Origin: Vulcaniibacterium gelatinicum
GTDB taxonomy: Bacteria; Pseudomonadota; Gammaproteobacteria; Xanthomonadales; Xanthomonadaceae
DNA: 64,000 nt
NCBI RefSeq assembly: GCF_008033445.1
Contig: NZ_VNKO01000008.1
Location: forward strand, 51,950-115,949
Reading direction: 5' to 3'
Positions 50,012 through 60,287 of the stretch are shown piece after piece. The translations under genes and the position numbers were made by a program. The number at the start of each line of letters is the position of its first letter. Position 1 is the stretch's first letter. The notes below the pieces were generated by a model. The model made no database searches. It had not been told where the DNA came from and worked only from the letters and a program-made list of their open reading frames with translations.

Positions 50012-52191
50012 TGGGCGCGACGATGCAACCGCTGCTGATCGAACTGGGCACCGACGAGCTGCCGGTCAAGGCCCTGCCGGGCCTGGCCCAGGCGCTGTTC
50101 GACGGCGTGCTCGACGGCCTGGCCCGCCGCGGCATCGCGGTCGAACGCGGCGACGCCAAACCGCTGTACACCCCGCGCCGGCTCGCGGTGCGGCTGCCCG
50201 GCGTGGCCACCGAGCAGCCCGAGCAGCGCAGCGAGGTGCCCGGCCCCTATCTCAACGTCGCGCTCGACGCCGACGGCCAGCCGACCCGCGCCCTGCTCGG
50301 CTTCGCGCAGAAGGCGGGGGTGGAATGGACCGCGCTGGCGCGCACCACCGACCACAAGGGCGAGCGCTTCGTGCACCGCGCGCTGCGCCCCGGCGCGCCG
50401 ACCGCGACGCTGCTGCCGGAGATCCTGCGCGAGGCGATCGCGGCCATGCCGATCCCCAAGCCGATGCGCTGGGGCGCGCACGAACACGCCTTCGCCCGCC
50501 CGGTGCACTGGCTGGTGATGCTGCTCGGCGATGCCGTGGTCGAGGGCGAGGTGCTCGGCCGGCGCAGCGACCGCATGAGCCGTGGCCACCGCTTCCTGCA
50601 CGACAAGCCGGTGTGGATCGGCGCCCCGGACGACTACGTCGAGGCGCTGCGTGCGGCCAGGGTGCTGGCCGACCCGGACGAGCGCCGCGCGCGCATCGTC
50701 GCCGAGGTCGAGGCCGCGGCCCGCGACGCCGGCGGCCGCGCGCGGATCGCCCCCGACACGCTGGAGCAGGTCAACTGCCTGACCGAGTGGCCGAGCGCGG
50801 TGCGCTGCGCGTTCGAGCCGGAGTTCCTGGCGGTGCCGCAGGAAGCGTTGATCGCCACCATGGAGGCGAACCAGAAGTTCTTCCCGGTGCTGGACGCGCA
50901 GGGCCGCCTGACCGCGCACTTCGTCGGCATCGCCAACCTCGAGTCGCGCGAAGTCGCCGAGGTGCGCAAGGGCTACGAGCGGGTGATCCGGCCGCGTTTC
51001 GCCGACGCCAAGTTCTTCTTCGTCGAGGACCTCAAGCAGGGCCTGGCGGCGATGAACGCGGGCCTGGCCGGCGTCACCTACCAGGCCCGGCTCGGCACCG
51101 TCGCCGACAAGGTCGCGCGCGTGGCGCTGCTCGCCGAAACCATCGCACGCGCGGTGGGCGCCGATCCGGTGCTGGCGCGCCGCGCCGCCGGGCTGTCCAA
51201 GGCCGACCTGCAGTCGCGCCTGGTGGGCGAGTTCCCCGAACTGCAGGGCGTCGCCGGGCGGTACTACGCGATGGCCGACGCCAGCCTCGCCGACCTGGCG
51301 CACGAACCGCGCGCCGCGGTCGCGGCCGCGCTCGACGAGGCCTACATGCCGCGCTACGCGGGCGATGCGATCGCGCCTTCGCCGCTGGGCCGCGTGCTCG
51401 CCATCGCCGAGCGCCTGGACACGCTCGCCGGCGGGTTCGCGGCGGGGCTGAAGCCGACCGGCAACAAGGACCCGTTCGCGCTGCGCCGCAACGCGCTCGG
51501 GCTGGCGCGCACGCTGCTCGAGGGCAGCCTCGAACTGGACACGGGCGAGGCGCTGCTGCAGGCCGCGCACCTGGTGCACGCCGACATCAAGGCCGCCACC
51601 GCCGCCACGCCCGCCAGCCGCGAGGCGCTGCGCCACGAGCTGCGCCAGGCCGACTACGCGCCGGAGACGCGCGCGTCGGCGGACGAGCTGTACGACTTCA
51701 TCCTCGACCGCCTGCGCGGCTACTACGCCGAGCAGGGCGTGCCGCCGCAGCGGTTCGAGGCGGTGGCCGCGCTGCGGCCCGCGTCGCTGCTCGACTTCGA
51801 CCGGCGCCTGCAGGCGATCGGCGAGTTCGCGCGCCTGCCCGAGGCCGAGGCGCTGGCCGCGGCCAACAAGCGCATCCGCAACATCCTGCGCAAGTCCGAG
51901 GACACGATCCCGGCGCAGGTGGATCCGGCGCTGCTCAGCGAACCGGCCGAACGCGCCCTGGCCGCGGCGGTGGACGCCGCGATCGCCGAGACCGACCCGC
52001 TGCTCGCCGCGCGCGACTACGTCGCCGCGCTGGCGCGCCTGGCGCAGCTGCGGCCGCAGGTGGACGCGTTCTTCGACCAGGTGATGGTCAACGTCGAGGC
52101 CGCGCGCGTGCGCGGCAACCGCCTGGCCCTGCTCGCGCGCCTGGCCGACCGGCTCGGCAGCGTGGCCGCGATCGAACACCTCTCGGTCTGA
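50011..52191 (+). CDS. glyS: glycyl-tRNA synthetase beta subunit
   Basis: This 726-residue tRNA-binding subunit has [15 protein letters not shown] near the N-terminus, [19 protein letters not shown] [40 protein letters not shown] (HD-like region) and the anticodon-binding C-terminus. An alternative ATG at 50023 (MQPLL) is possible. It is co-translated with glyQ. Confidence 0.96.
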   Translation: MGATMQPLLIELGTDELPVKALPGLAQALFDGVLDGLARRGIAVERGDAKPLYTPRRLAVRLPGVATEQPEQRSEVPGPYLNVALDADGQPTRALLGFAQKAGVEWTALARTTDHKGERFVHRALRPGAPTATLLPEILREAIAAMPIPKPMRWGAHEHAFARPVHWLVMLLGDAVVEGEVLGRRSDRMSRGHRFLHDKPVWIGAPDDYVEALRAARVLADPDERRARIVAEVEAAARDAGGRARIAPDTLEQVNCLTEWPSAVRCAFEPEFLAVPQEALIATMEANQKFFPVLDAQGRLTAHFVGIANLESREVAEVRKGYERVIRPRFADAKFFFVEDLKQGLAAMNAGLAGVTYQARLGTVADKVARVALLAETIARAVGADPVLARRAAGLSKADLQSRLVGEFPELQGVAGRYYAMADASLADLAHEPRAAVAAALDEAYMPRYAGDAIAPSPLGRVLAIAERLDTLAGGFAAGLKPTGNKDPFALRRNALGLARTLLEGSLELDTGEALLQAAHLVHADIKAATAATPASREALRHELRQADYAPETRASADELYDFILDRLRGYYAEQGVPPQRFEAVAALRPASLLDFDRRLQAIGEFARLPEAEALAAANKRIRNILRKSEDTIPAQVDPALLSEPAERALAAAVDAAIAETDPLLAARDYVAALARLAQLRPQVDAFFDQVMVNVEAARVRGNRLALLARLADRLGSVAAIEHLSV

Positions 52192-52242
52192 GCCGTTCCG
52201 GTGCGTGAACGCCGCGTGCGCCTGCGCGGCGCGCGCGCCGGC

Positions 52243-52255
52243 TATGCTCGCGCGA
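52243..52255 (+). promoter_or_regulatory. -10-like hexamer abutting tamA start
   Basis: TATGCT (52243-52248) is followed by six bases and ATG 52255. There is no Shine-Dalgarno sequence, and a leaderless message is possible. Confidence 0.35.
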
Positions 52256-54018
52256 TGCCGTCGCTGCCCCGTCTCCTCTCCGCCTTCGCGCTCGCGCTGG
52301 CTGCGGCCGCGCCGGCCGCGGCGCAGACGCTGGCGCGGGTGGAGATCGTCGGCCTCGACGAGGCGATGGCCCGCAACGTGCGCGAGGCGTTGTCGCTCGA
52401 CGACGCGCTCGGCCGCACGCTGCCGCCGCAGCGCCTGGAGTACCTGCTGCGCGAGGCCGAGGCCGAGACGCGCACCGCGCTGGAACCGTTCGGCTACTAC
52501 ACGCCGGAGATCCGCATCGAGCACAGCGCCGGCGATCCGGTGACGGTCACGATCGCGGTGACGCCGGGGCGTCCGGTGGTGGTGCGCCAGGCGCGGATCA
52601 CGATCGCCGGCGAGGGCGCGCGCGATCCGGAACTGGAAGCGGCGCTGGCCGCGTTCCGCCCGCGCCCGGGCGAGCCGTTCGAGCACGCGCGCTACGAGGC
52701 GAGCAAGGCCGCGGTGCTGCGCACCTTCGCCCGGCGCGGCTATTTCGACGCCGACTTCGTCCAGCGCCGGGTCGAGGTCACCCGCGCCGCGCACGCCGCC
52801 GACATCTTCCTGGCCTGGGACAGCGGCCCGCGTCATGCGCTGGGCGCGGTGCGCTTCGTGCAGCAGCCGAGGATCCTGCGCGACGACCTGCTCGAACGGC
52901 TGGTGCGCTGGACCCCGGGCACGCCCTACGACGAGGCACGCGTGGACGCGCTGCGCGAGTCGCTGCAACGGCTCGACTACTTTTCCGCGATCGAGATCGC
53001 GCCGCAGCCGGCACAGGCCTCGTCCGGGCACGTGCTGCCGGTGGAGGTCGCCCTGGTCCCCGCGCCGCGCAGCATCTACAGCGCCGGCCTGAGCTACGGC
53101 ACCGACCTCGGCACCGGCGTGCGGCTCGGGCTGGAACGCCGTTACGTCAACGACCGCGGGCACAAGGCGCTGGCCCAGCTCGACTACGCCGAACGCCGCC
53201 AGGCGCTGATCCTGCAATACCGCGTGCCCGCGTTCGCCTGGGTGGACGGCTGGTACAGCGGCAGCCTGCAGTACGCCGACGAGCAGACCGAGTTCACCGA
53301 CGCGCGCCGGCTCGAGCTCGTCGCCAGCCGCAGCGGGCAGATCAACCGGCGTTTGAGCGCGGCGGTCTCGCTGCACCTGCTGCGCGAACGCTGGCGGCTG
53401 GCCCGGCAGCGCACGACGCTCCCGCTCGACCCCGACCGCTACGCGAGTTTCGTGTATCCCTCGCTGCGCGCCGAGTACATCGCGGTGGACGACCGGCTCG
53501 CGCCGCGCGCCGGCTTCGGCGCCAGCGCGCTGCTGCGCGGCGGCCTGCAGGCCGCGGGCTCGGACGCGAACTTCCTGCAACTGCACGCGACCGGCAGCTG
53601 GTTCCGCGGCCTGGATCCGCGCAGCCGCCTGATCGCGCGCGGCGAGGTCGGCCTGACCTGGACCGGGGAACTGGTGGACATGCCGCCGAGCCTGCGCTTC
53701 TTCGCCGGCGGCGACCGCAGCATCCGCGGCTACGCCTGGCGCGAGGTCGGGCCGCGCCTGTTCGACCTCGCGCTCGGCGCGCGCAACGTGATCACCGCGT
53801 CGCTCGAGTACGAGCGTTACTTCGACGACCGCTGGGGCGCGGCGGTGTTCGTGGACCGCGGCAGCGCGTTCGACGATCGTCCCGACTGGCACACCGGCGT
53901 CGGCATCGGCCTGCGCTGGCGCTCGCCGGTGGGCCCGGTGCGGGTGGACGTCGCCCATGGGCTCGACGCGCCCGACGCCGCGTTCCAGCTGCACCTGAAC
54001 ATCGGAGCCGACCTGTGA
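52255..54018 (+). CDS. tamA: translocation and assembly module protein TamA
   Basis: This 587-residue Omp85-family outer-membrane protein has a signal peptide (1-23, ending PAAAQ), three POTRA domains (about 25-265, for example VEIVGLDEAMARNVREALSL and LGAVRFVQQPRILRDDLLER) and a 16-strand barrel with the lid-lock motif FFAGGDRSIRGYAW and a VRVDVAHGL end. It acts with TamB in envelope lipid/protein transport. Start 52255 is preferred over 52201 because the latter lacks a signal peptide. It overlaps tamB by four bases. Confidence 0.94.
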   Translation: MPSLPRLLSAFALALAAAAPAAAQTLARVEIVGLDEAMARNVREALSLDDALGRTLPPQRLEYLLREAEAETRTALEPFGYYTPEIRIEHSAGDPVTVTIAVTPGRPVVVRQARITIAGEGARDPELEAALAAFRPRPGEPFEHARYEASKAAVLRTFARRGYFDADFVQRRVEVTRAAHAADIFLAWDSGPRHALGAVRFVQQPRILRDDLLERLVRWTPGTPYDEARVDALRESLQRLDYFSAIEIAPQPAQASSGHVLPVEVALVPAPRSIYSAGLSYGTDLGTGVRLGLERRYVNDRGHKALAQLDYAERRQALILQYRVPAFAWVDGWYSGSLQYADEQTEFTDARRLELVASRSGQINRRLSAAVSLHLLRERWRLARQRTTLPLDPDRYASFVYPSLRAEYIAVDDRLAPRAGFGASALLRGGLQAAGSDANFLQLHATGSWFRGLDPRSRLIARGEVGLTWTGELVDMPPSLRFFAGGDRSIRGYAWREVGPRLFDLALGARNVITASLEYERYFDDRWGAAVFVDRGSAFDDRPDWHTGVGIGLRWRSPVGPVRVDVAHGLDAPDAAFQLHLNIGADL

Positions 54019-57000
54019 GCGCGACGCCGGCGCCGCAGGCACGCGAGGCGCGCATCGCCGAACTGCGCGCCCGGCGTCGCGCGCGCCTGCGCTGGCTGGC
54101 GCTGCGCGCGGTGCTGCTCGCCGGCGTGCTGACGCTGGCCGCGGGCGTGGGCCTGTGGTGGCTGGTGCAGACCGTCGCCGGCCGCGACGCGCTGCTGGCC
54201 GAGCTGGTGGCACGCCTGCCCGACGACGCCACCCTGACCTGGGCGCGCGCCGAAGGCCCGGCGCGCGGGCCGCTGACCCTGCACGGCGTGCGCCTGCAAT
54301 GGCAGCCACCGTGCCCGGACACGCGCCCGCGCTGCGTGCGCCGTCCGCTCGTGTTCGGCGCGCGGCGCCTGCACCTGGATCCGGCGCTGTGGCCGCTGCT
54401 CGGCCGGCGCCTGCGCCTGGATGCGCTGCAGGTGCAGGACGCCACGCTCGAATGGCCGACGCCGGATGCGCCGTTCGAATTGCCGCGCTGGCCGGAGGCG
54501 CTGCCGGACATCGTGCTGCCGCTCGCGCTGCAGGCCGACGCGCTGGCCGTGGACGACCTGCGCATCACCCGCGACGGCCAGGCCTGGCTGCACGTGCACC
54601 GCGCGCGCGGCGGCGTGCGCGCCGAGTCCGGGCGCCTGCACGTCGCACGGCTCGTGGTCCACAGCGACCGCGGGCGTTACGCGCTGCACGGCGACTACGT
54701 GCCGGCCGAGGACTACCGCACCGAGCTCGTCGCCACCGCGGTCCTGCCCGGCGACGGCCCCGCCACGCCCGCGCGCCTCGGGTTCGTCGCGCGCGGCACC
54801 CGCACCCAGCTCGCCCTCGGCCTGGCCGGCCGCGCGCCGCGCCCGCTGCGCGCGACCCTGCGCCTGCGCGGCGACACGCGTCCGCACTGGCGCCTGCGCG
54901 TGCACGCCGACGGTTTCGATCCGGGCCTGCTGCGCGACGCACCGGGCGCCACGCCGCTGGTGCTGCGGCTGCAGGCCGACGGCGTGGGCGGCGTCGCACG
55001 GCTCTCCGGCGCCCTGCGCGCGGGCACGGTCGTCGTGACCGTGCTGCCTTCGACGCTCGCGCTCGAGGATCAGGTGCTGCTGGCGCGTCCGCTCGCGCTG
55101 CGGGTGCTCGACGGCGAACTCGTGCTGCGCGGCCGCGGCGACTTCGCGGCCGGCGCGCGCGAACCGTTCCGCTTCGACCTGCGCGCGCGGTCGCTGCGCT
55201 GGGGCGCGGGTGCGGACGCGGTGCACGCCGACGCCGACCTGCGCGTGCACGGCACGCCCGCCCGCTGGACCGCGCGCGGCGACGGCCGGCTGACGCGCGG
55301 CACGCAGCGCGCGCAATGGCGGCTCGACGGCACCGGCGACCGCAGCGCGGTGCAGCTGCGCGCGCTGCAGGTGCGCATGCCGCAGGGCCGTCTCGACGCA
55401 CGCGGCCGCATCGCCTGGGCGCCGGCGCCGGCCTGGGACCTGAGCGCGCAACTCGCCGGCTTCGACCCCGGCTACTTCGTGCCGGGCTGGCGCGGCGCGG
55501 TGCACGCGCGGCTGCACGGCACCGGCCACCGCGCCCGGGACGGCCTGCACGCACGCCTCGCCGCCACCGCGCTCGGCGGCCAGCTGCGCGGCCGGACGCT
55601 GCGCGGGCACGGCGCGCTCGCCGTCGCGGGCGACACCTGGCGCGGCGAACTCACGCTCGGCCTCGGCGCCAGCCGGCTCGAGGCGCGCGGCACCCATGCG
55701 CGCACGCTCACCCTCGATGCCCGCTTCGCCCCGCTGCAGCTCGCCGACGTGCTGCCCGACGCGACCGGCACGGTGCGCGGCACGCTCGCGCTGCGCGGCG
55801 ATCCGCGCACACCGGCGATCCGCGCCGACCTCGACGGCGACGGCCTGCGCGCCTTCGGGCTGCGCGCGGGCCGGCTGCGCGCCCATGGCACGCTGCCGGC
55901 CGCCGGCGCCGTGCCGGGCACGCTGCGCATCGAGGGGCGCGCGCTCGAACTCGGCCTGCCGCTCGACGCCTTGCGCCTCGACGCGCACGGCACCTGGCAG
56001 GCGCTGCACGTGGACGCGCAGGCGCACAACGCCGGCCACCGCCTCACCTTCGCCGGCGACATCGGCCGGCACGGCCGCGCCTGGCGCGGCCGCCTCGATG
56101 CGCTCGCGCTCACACCCGCACGCGGCAGTGCGTGGCGGCTCGACGCGCCGGCGACGTCCACCTGGGAGGCGCGCCGCTTCCGGCTCTCGCCCGCCTGCCT
56201 GGGCACGCGCGACGGCGGCCGTGTGTGCGTCCGCGCCGACTGGCCGCAACGCGAACTCGCCTTCGACGGCCACGCCCTGCCGCTGTCGCTGCTCGCACCC
56301 TGGCTGCCGCCGCGCGTCGACGGACGCCCGTGGGGGCTGCGCGGCGAGATCGCGTTCGCCGGCGACGTGCGTCCGGCCGGCCGCGGCTGGCGCGGCGAGG
56401 TGCGCGTGGACTCGGCGAGCGGCGGCCTGAAGTTCGACCCCCGCGACCGCCGCGAACCGCTGCGCTACGCCGCGCTCGCGCTGCACGCCCGCTTCGACGC
56501 CGCCGCACTCGACGCGCGCCTGCAGGCGCGCGTGAACGACAGCGGCGATCTCGCCGCGCGCCTGCGCACCGGCTGGGACGCGGCCGCGCCGCTCGCCGGC
56601 GAACTGACCCTGCGCACCGACGACGTCGCCTGGCTCGAACTGTTCTCGCCCGACATCGTCGCTCCGCGGGGCCGGCTCGATGCGCGCCTGGCCGTGTCCG
56701 GCACCCGTGCGCGCCCGCGGCTGGGCGGGCACGCCACGCTCGACGATTTCGCCACCGAACTGCCCGCGCTCGGCATCGCCCCGCGCGACGGCCAGCTGCG
56801 CCTGGACGCGCAACCCGACGGCAGCGCACGCCTGAACGGCCAGCTGCGCTCGGGCGAAGGCGTGCTGCGGATCGAGGGCACGCTCGGCTGGCAGGACGCC
56901 GCCACGCCGCTGCGCCTTTCCCTGCGCGGCGAGCGCGTGCTGCTCGCCGACACCCGCGCCCTGCGCGCCGTGGCCGCGCCCGACGTGCAGCTGCGCTACG

Positions 57001-57842
57001 CCGTCGGCCTGCCGGTCGAGGTCAGCGGCGAGGTCGCCGTGACCTCGGCCCGGCTCGATCTGGAGCGCCTGGACAGCGGCGTGCCGGCCTCGCCCGACGT
57101 GGTCGTGCTCGATCCGGCCGACCCCGCGCGCGCGCCGCCGCCGCTCGCGCTCGACCTGGTGCTGCGCGTCGGCGACGACGTGTCCCTGCGCGGCTTCGGC
57201 CTCGACGGCACCCTGCGCGGCCGCCTGCGCGTGCGGCAGACGCCCGGCCGCGCGCCGCTCGCCACCGGCCAGCTCGACGTGGCCGGCCACTACATCGCCT
57301 ACGGCCAGAAGCTCCAGATCACCCGTGGCCGCCTGGCCTGGGACGACGCGCCGTTCGCCGATCCGCGCCTGGACCTGCGCGCGCAGCGCCGCGTCGGCGA
57401 GGTCACCGCCGGCCTCGACGTGCGCGGCCGCGCCAGCGCCCCGCGCGCCACGGTCTGGTCCGATCCCGCGCGCCCGACCTCCGAAGCGCTGGCCTACCTC
57501 GCCCTCGGCCGCCCGCTCGCCAGCGCCAGCCGCGAGGAAGCGCAGCGCATCGGTGCCGCCCACGCCGCGCTCACTGCCGGCGGCAACCTGCTCGCCTCCG
57601 AACTCGGCGCGCGCCTGGGCCTGGACGATGCCGGCGTGAGCGAAAGCCGCACCCTCGGCGGCAGCGTGCTCGGCATCGGCAAGTACCTGTCCCCGCGCCT
57701 GTACGTCGGCTACGGCGTGTCCCTGCTCGGCACCGGCCAGGTGCTGACCCTGCGCTACCTGCTCGGCCGCGGCTTCGACGTCGAGATCGAATCGAGCACG
57801 CTCGGCAACCGCGCCACCCTCAACTGGCGCAAGGAGAAATGA
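54015..57842 (+). CDS. tamB: translocation and assembly module protein TamB
   Basis: This 1275-residue protein has one N-terminal membrane anchor (about 20-50, LRAVLLAGVLTLAAGVGLWW), a very long beta-helical AsmA-like groove with repeated short beta segments, and the C-terminal DUF490 domain (LAYLALGRPL, then GVSESRTLGGSVLGIGKYLS, ending TLGNRATLNWR). The GTG start overlaps the tamA stop. It bridges inner and outer membranes for phospholipid transport. It is the last gene before the integron. Confidence 0.95.
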   Translation: MSATPAPQAREARIAELRARRRARLRWLALRAVLLAGVLTLAAGVGLWWLVQTVAGRDALLAELVARLPDDATLTWARAEGPARGPLTLHGVRLQWQPPCPDTRPRCVRRPLVFGARRLHLDPALWPLLGRRLRLDALQVQDATLEWPTPDAPFELPRWPEALPDIVLPLALQADALAVDDLRITRDGQAWLHVHRARGGVRAESGRLHVARLVVHSDRGRYALHGDYVPAEDYRTELVATAVLPGDGPATPARLGFVARGTRTQLALGLAGRAPRPLRATLRLRGDTRPHWRLRVHADGFDPGLLRDAPGATPLVLRLQADGVGGVARLSGALRAGTVVVTVLPSTLALEDQVLLARPLALRVLDGELVLRGRGDFAAGAREPFRFDLRARSLRWGAGADAVHADADLRVHGTPARWTARGDGRLTRGTQRAQWRLDGTGDRSAVQLRALQVRMPQGRLDARGRIAWAPAPAWDLSAQLAGFDPGYFVPGWRGAVHARLHGTGHRARDGLHARLAATALGGQLRGRTLRGHGALAVAGDTWRGELTLGLGASRLEARGTHARTLTLDARFAPLQLADVLPDATGTVRGTLALRGDPRTPAIRADLDGDGLRAFGLRAGRLRAHGTLPAAGAVPGTLRIEGRALELGLPLDALRLDAHGTWQALHVDAQAHNAGHRLTFAGDIGRHGRAWRGRLDALALTPARGSAWRLDAPATSTWEARRFRLSPACLGTRDGGRVCVRADWPQRELAFDGHALPLSLLAPWLPPRVDGRPWGLRGEIAFAGDVRPAGRGWRGEVRVDSASGGLKFDPRDRREPLRYAALALHARFDAAALDARLQARVNDSGDLAARLRTGWDAAAPLAGELTLRTDDVAWLELFSPDIVAPRGRLDARLAVSGTRARPRLGGHATLDDFATELPALGIAPRDGQLRLDAQPDGSARLNGQLRSGEGVLRIEGTLGWQDAATPLRLSLRGERVLLADTRALRAVAAPDVQLRYAVGLPVEVSGEVAVTSARLDLERLDSGVPASPDVVVLDPADPARAPPPLALDLVLRVGDDVSLRGFGLDGTLRGRLRVRQTPGRAPLATGQLDVAGHYIAYGQKLQITRGRLAWDDAPFADPRLDLRAQRRVGEVTAGLDVRGRASAPRATVWSDPARPTSEALAYLALGRPLASASREEAQRIGAAHAALTAGGNLLASELGARLGLDDAGVSESRTLGGSVLGIGKYLSPRLYVGYGVSLLGTGQVLTLRYLLGRGFDVEIESSTLGNRATLNWRKEK

Positions 57843-57872
57843 ACGCCACGCCTCGCTCGGCGCGCGCCGGCC

Positions 57873-58880
57873 TCAGAACTCGCGATCGAGCGGACTGAGC
57901 ACCGCCCCCGCCCCGCGCCCGAGCACGTGCGTGTAGATCTGGGTGGTGGACAGGTCCTTGTGCCCGAGCAGCTCCTGCACCGTGCGGATGTCGTGCCCGG
58001 CCTCGAGCAGGTGGGTGGCGAACGAATGCCGCAGCGTGTGGCAGGTCGCCGGCTTGGCGATCCCCGCCTTCACCCGCGCCGTCTTGATCGCCCGCTGCAG
58101 CACCGCCTCGTCCACATGGTGCCGCCGCACGATCCCGCTGCGCGGATCCACCGACGGCGCCGCCGCCGGGAACAGGTACTGCCAGCCCAGCTCGCGCCCC
58201 GCGTTCGGATACTTGCGCTCCAGCGCGTGCGGCAGCCACACCCCTGCCATGCCCGCAGCACAGTCCTGCGCGTGCACGATCCGCGCCCGCTCCACCGCGC
58301 GGCGCAGCGGCTCCTGCAACCGTTGCGGCAGGGGCACGTGCCGATCCTTGCCGCCCTTGCCCGCGCGAACCACGATCTCGTGGCGCTCGAAATCCACATC
58401 CTTGATCCGCAACCGCAGACACTCCATCAGGCGCATCCCGGTGCCGTACAGCAAGGCTGCCATCAACCAGGCCTGCCCCTCCAGCATCGCCAGCAACCGC
58501 GCCACTTCCTCTCGTGACAGCACCACCGGCACCCGTCGCGGCCGCTTCGCCCGCACGAGGTTTTCCATCCATGGCAACTCGACCCCCAGCACCTCCTTGT
58601 ACAGGAACAGCAACGCCGCCAGCGCCTGGTTCTGGGTCGCCGGCGCCACCTTGCCCTCGGTCGCCAACCGGGTCAGGAACCCCTCCACCTCCGTCTTGCC
58701 CAGCCCTCGCGGATGCCGCCCTCCGCAGGCACGGACAAAACGCCAGACCCATGCCACATACGCCCGCTCCGTCCGCAGGCTGTAATGCCGCACCCGACAC
58801 CGCGCCCGTACCTTCTCCAGCAGCTCCGGCACCCGCGGTGGATTGTGCGAAACCCCACGCTTGCCCTTGCATACATCCAT
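57873..58880 (-). CDS. intI: integron integrase IntI
   Basis: This 335-residue tyrosine recombinase is specific to integrons. The N-terminal core-binding domain (15-105) has SLRTERAYVAWVWRFV. The catalytic domain has the Arg in GTGMRLMECLRLRIKD, the GKGGKDR lysine, HTLRHSFATHLL, LGHKDLSTTQIYTHV with the Tyr. The IntI-only insertion is present as HALERKYPNAGRELGWQYLF. All catalytic residues are intact, so it is probably active. It is transcribed away from the cassettes and sits 30 bases after tamB in convergent orientation. IntI integrates cassettes at attI and shuffles attC sites. Confidence 0.96.
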   Translation of the reverse strand: MDVCKGKRGVSHNPPRVPELLEKVRARCRVRHYSLRTERAYVAWVWRFVRACGGRHPRGLGKTEVEGFLTRLATEGKVAPATQNQALAALLFLYKEVLGVELPWMENLVRAKRPRRVPVVLSREEVARLLAMLEGQAWLMAALLYGTGMRLMECLRLRIKDVDFERHEIVVRAGKGGKDRHVPLPQRLQEPLRRAVERARIVHAQDCAAGMAGVWLPHALERKYPNAGRELGWQYLFPAAAPSVDPRSGIVRRHHVDEAVLQRAIKTARVKAGIAKPATCHTLRHSFATHLLEAGHDIRTVQELLGHKDLSTTQIYTHVLGRGAGAVLSPLDREF

Positions 58881-59047
58881 GACACCCCATCCTTGCGGGA
58901 TAACACGGACACGATGCTCCCCACCCCGGCCTCATGCCGTCAGATAAAGCATTGATCGACAGTCAGATTTCTACCATTGCCCACCCCCATCCCCCCGCTG
59001 CATACTCCCCACGACACCCCATCCGTGGGGTCGATTAGGTGTTAGGC
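58881..59047 (+). other. attI region
   Basis: Between the intI start and the first core site GTTAGGC (59041-59047) lies the recombination platform. A 12-bp direct repeat GACACCCCATCC occurs at 58881-58892 and again at 59013-59024. A CCCCA/TGGGG hairpin (59017-59030) lies 11 bases before the core. The crossover point is between G59041 and T59042. The direct repeats may be accessory integrase sites, as DR1/DR2 are in attI1. Confidence 0.8.
58977..59006 (+). promoter_or_regulatory. candidate cassette promoter Pc
   Basis: TTGCCC (58977-58982) and CATACT (59001-59006) are spaced 18 bp apart and point into the cassette array, with a start near 59013. Position upstream of attI fits a Pc promoter. 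Confidence 0.45.
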
Positions 59048-59441
59048 GGCTGAAAGTGCAACAGCGCCCTTGAGCGCGGACCATCGCTCTCGCGGCTCGC
59101 CCCTTGCGCATCGGCTGCATTCGTTTTCGCACCGCAACATGGCGTTGATCTGGTCATGGGTTTTTGCGCCTTGGGCAGGGGCAAAGGCCGGGGACGGGGC
59201 TTTGGGCAGGGGCAATTGGTAGGTCGGGGGCTGGGGTCGCCGGCCTGGCAGCTTGGCCTGGACAAGTGCTGGCATCCTCGGGCCGGGTCTGTTTATGCTC
59301 GGCCGGGGAAAGGCGGTGATGAGAGATCAGAGCCGCCTAACTGTTCGTTCAAGCCGACGCCGCTTCGTTCCGGCAAAAGGGCGGCACTGAAGAGCGTGCC
59401 ACCCTTTTGCCTCCACTACGCAGCGCGGCTTAACTCAGGTG
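59042..59441 (+). mobile_element. cassette 1 (family A)
   Basis: This is a 400-base cassette from core to core. The body has a purine-rich direct repeat (GGGCAGGGGCAA twice, near 59177 and 59206) and one GGACAAGTG (59260-59268). Frames on both strands are open, but none has a convincing start. The minus-strand frame 59042-59275 begins MPALVQA, contains DQINAMLRCENECSRC and stops on the TAA inside the attI-side core. Confidence 0.8.
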
Positions 59442-59447
59442 TTAGGC
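59335..59447 (+). repeat. attC of cassette 1 (long, 113 bp)
   Basis: It runs from GCCTAAC (59335) to GTTAGGC (59441-59447). The GTTCAAGCCGACGCCGC arm pairs with the GCAGCGCGGCTTAAC arm. The variable loop folds into its own stem: GGCAAAAGGG (59372-59381) with CCCTTTTGCC (59402-59411), and GGCA with TGCC inside. Confidence 0.9.
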
Positions 59448-59839
59448 GGCTTGTTTCTTGAGACAGTGGCTCGTGCGCTTTGGCGGCACCTCGTTTGAGC
59501 GCTCCTTGCACTTACGCCATACCAGGTCATAAGCGCTGCACCGCAGCAACGTGTACCGACCTCGGCATCGAGGCTCGGGGCAAGAGCAAATCACAGCACC
59601 GTGTAGGGGGTCGCTGGTCGGCCCGCTGGGCTCGGACAAGTGGCCGTTTTGCTGGTCGGCCGGGGGCGGGGCCTCGGGCAGTGGGTTCCTCGCCTGCCAG
59701 CCTGGCTTGGACAAGTGCTGGCACAGCCGGGCTAGAGGTGCTTATCCTCCTCCGGGGAGTTGGGTGGAGGGTGCAGGTTCCGCCGCCTAACTATTCGTCC
59801 AAGCCGACGCCGCTTCGCGGCGCGGCTTAACTCAGTGTG
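59442..59839 (+). mobile_element. cassette 2 (family B)
   Basis: This 398-base cassette has two GGACAAGTG motifs. The minus-strand frame 59442-59714 (TTG start) holds a Cys-rich tail: CSCPEPRCRGRYTLLRCSAY, then SHCLKKQAA, with the TAA lying inside the left core site. The plus strand has no convincing gene. Confidence 0.8.
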
Positions 59840-59845
59840 TTAGGC
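59785..59845 (+). repeat. attC of cassette 2 (short, 61 bp)
   Basis: It runs from GCCTAAC to GTTAGGC (59839-59845) with the minimal GCCGCTTCGCGGC-type loop. Confidence 0.9.
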
Positions 59846-60281
59846 GGCTTGCTTCTTGAGGGAGCGGCTCGTGCGTTCTGGCAACAGGTCGCTTGTGTTG
59901 TCCGCTTGCCTCACCCGTAGCAGAACGCTGCACCGCAGCAACGTGCACCGGCCCCGGCACCGAGCCCTGGGCAAAAGCGAATCACAGCGCCGTGTAGGGG
60001 GTCACTGGTCGGCCCGCTGGGCTCGGACAAGTGACCGTTTTGCTGGCCGGCCGGGGGCGGGGCCTCGGGCAGTGGGTTCCTCGCCTGCCAGCTTGGCTTG
60101 GACAAGTGCTGGCGTGGCTAGGCCAGGGGTGCTTATCCTCCTCCGGGGAGTTGGGCGGAGGGTGCAGGTTCCGCCGCCTAACTATTCGTTCAAGCCGATG
60201 CCGCTTCGTTCCGGCAAGGCAGTGGCAGAGAAAGCTTGCCACTGCCTCGCCTCCACTACGCGGCACGGCTTAACTCAGGTG
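59840..60281 (+). mobile_element. cassette 3 (family B, diverged)
   Basis: This 442-base cassette is the most diverged B copy. The minus-strand tail still reads LLRCSVLLRVRQA ... ERTSRSLKKQAA and ends on the core TAA. It has two codon-sized losses against the others and a one-base shift further upstream. Two GGACAAGTG motifs are present. Confidence 0.78.
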
Positions 60282-60287
60282 TTAGGC
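60176..60287 (+). repeat. attC of cassette 3 (long, 112 bp)
   Basis: It runs from GCCTAAC (60176) to GTTAGGC (60281-60287). The loop stem GGCAAGGCAGTGGCA / TGCCACTGCCT..GCC differs in sequence from attC1 but pairs equally well. Confidence 0.9.

Noticed and set aside
49951..54309. Minus-strand frame of about 1450 codons
   Set aside because: Antisense to glyS and tamA. Low-complexity Arg/Gln/Ala composition and no motifs.
53817..57563. Minus-strand frame of about 1250 codons
   Set aside because: Antisense to tamB, with the same shadow-type composition.
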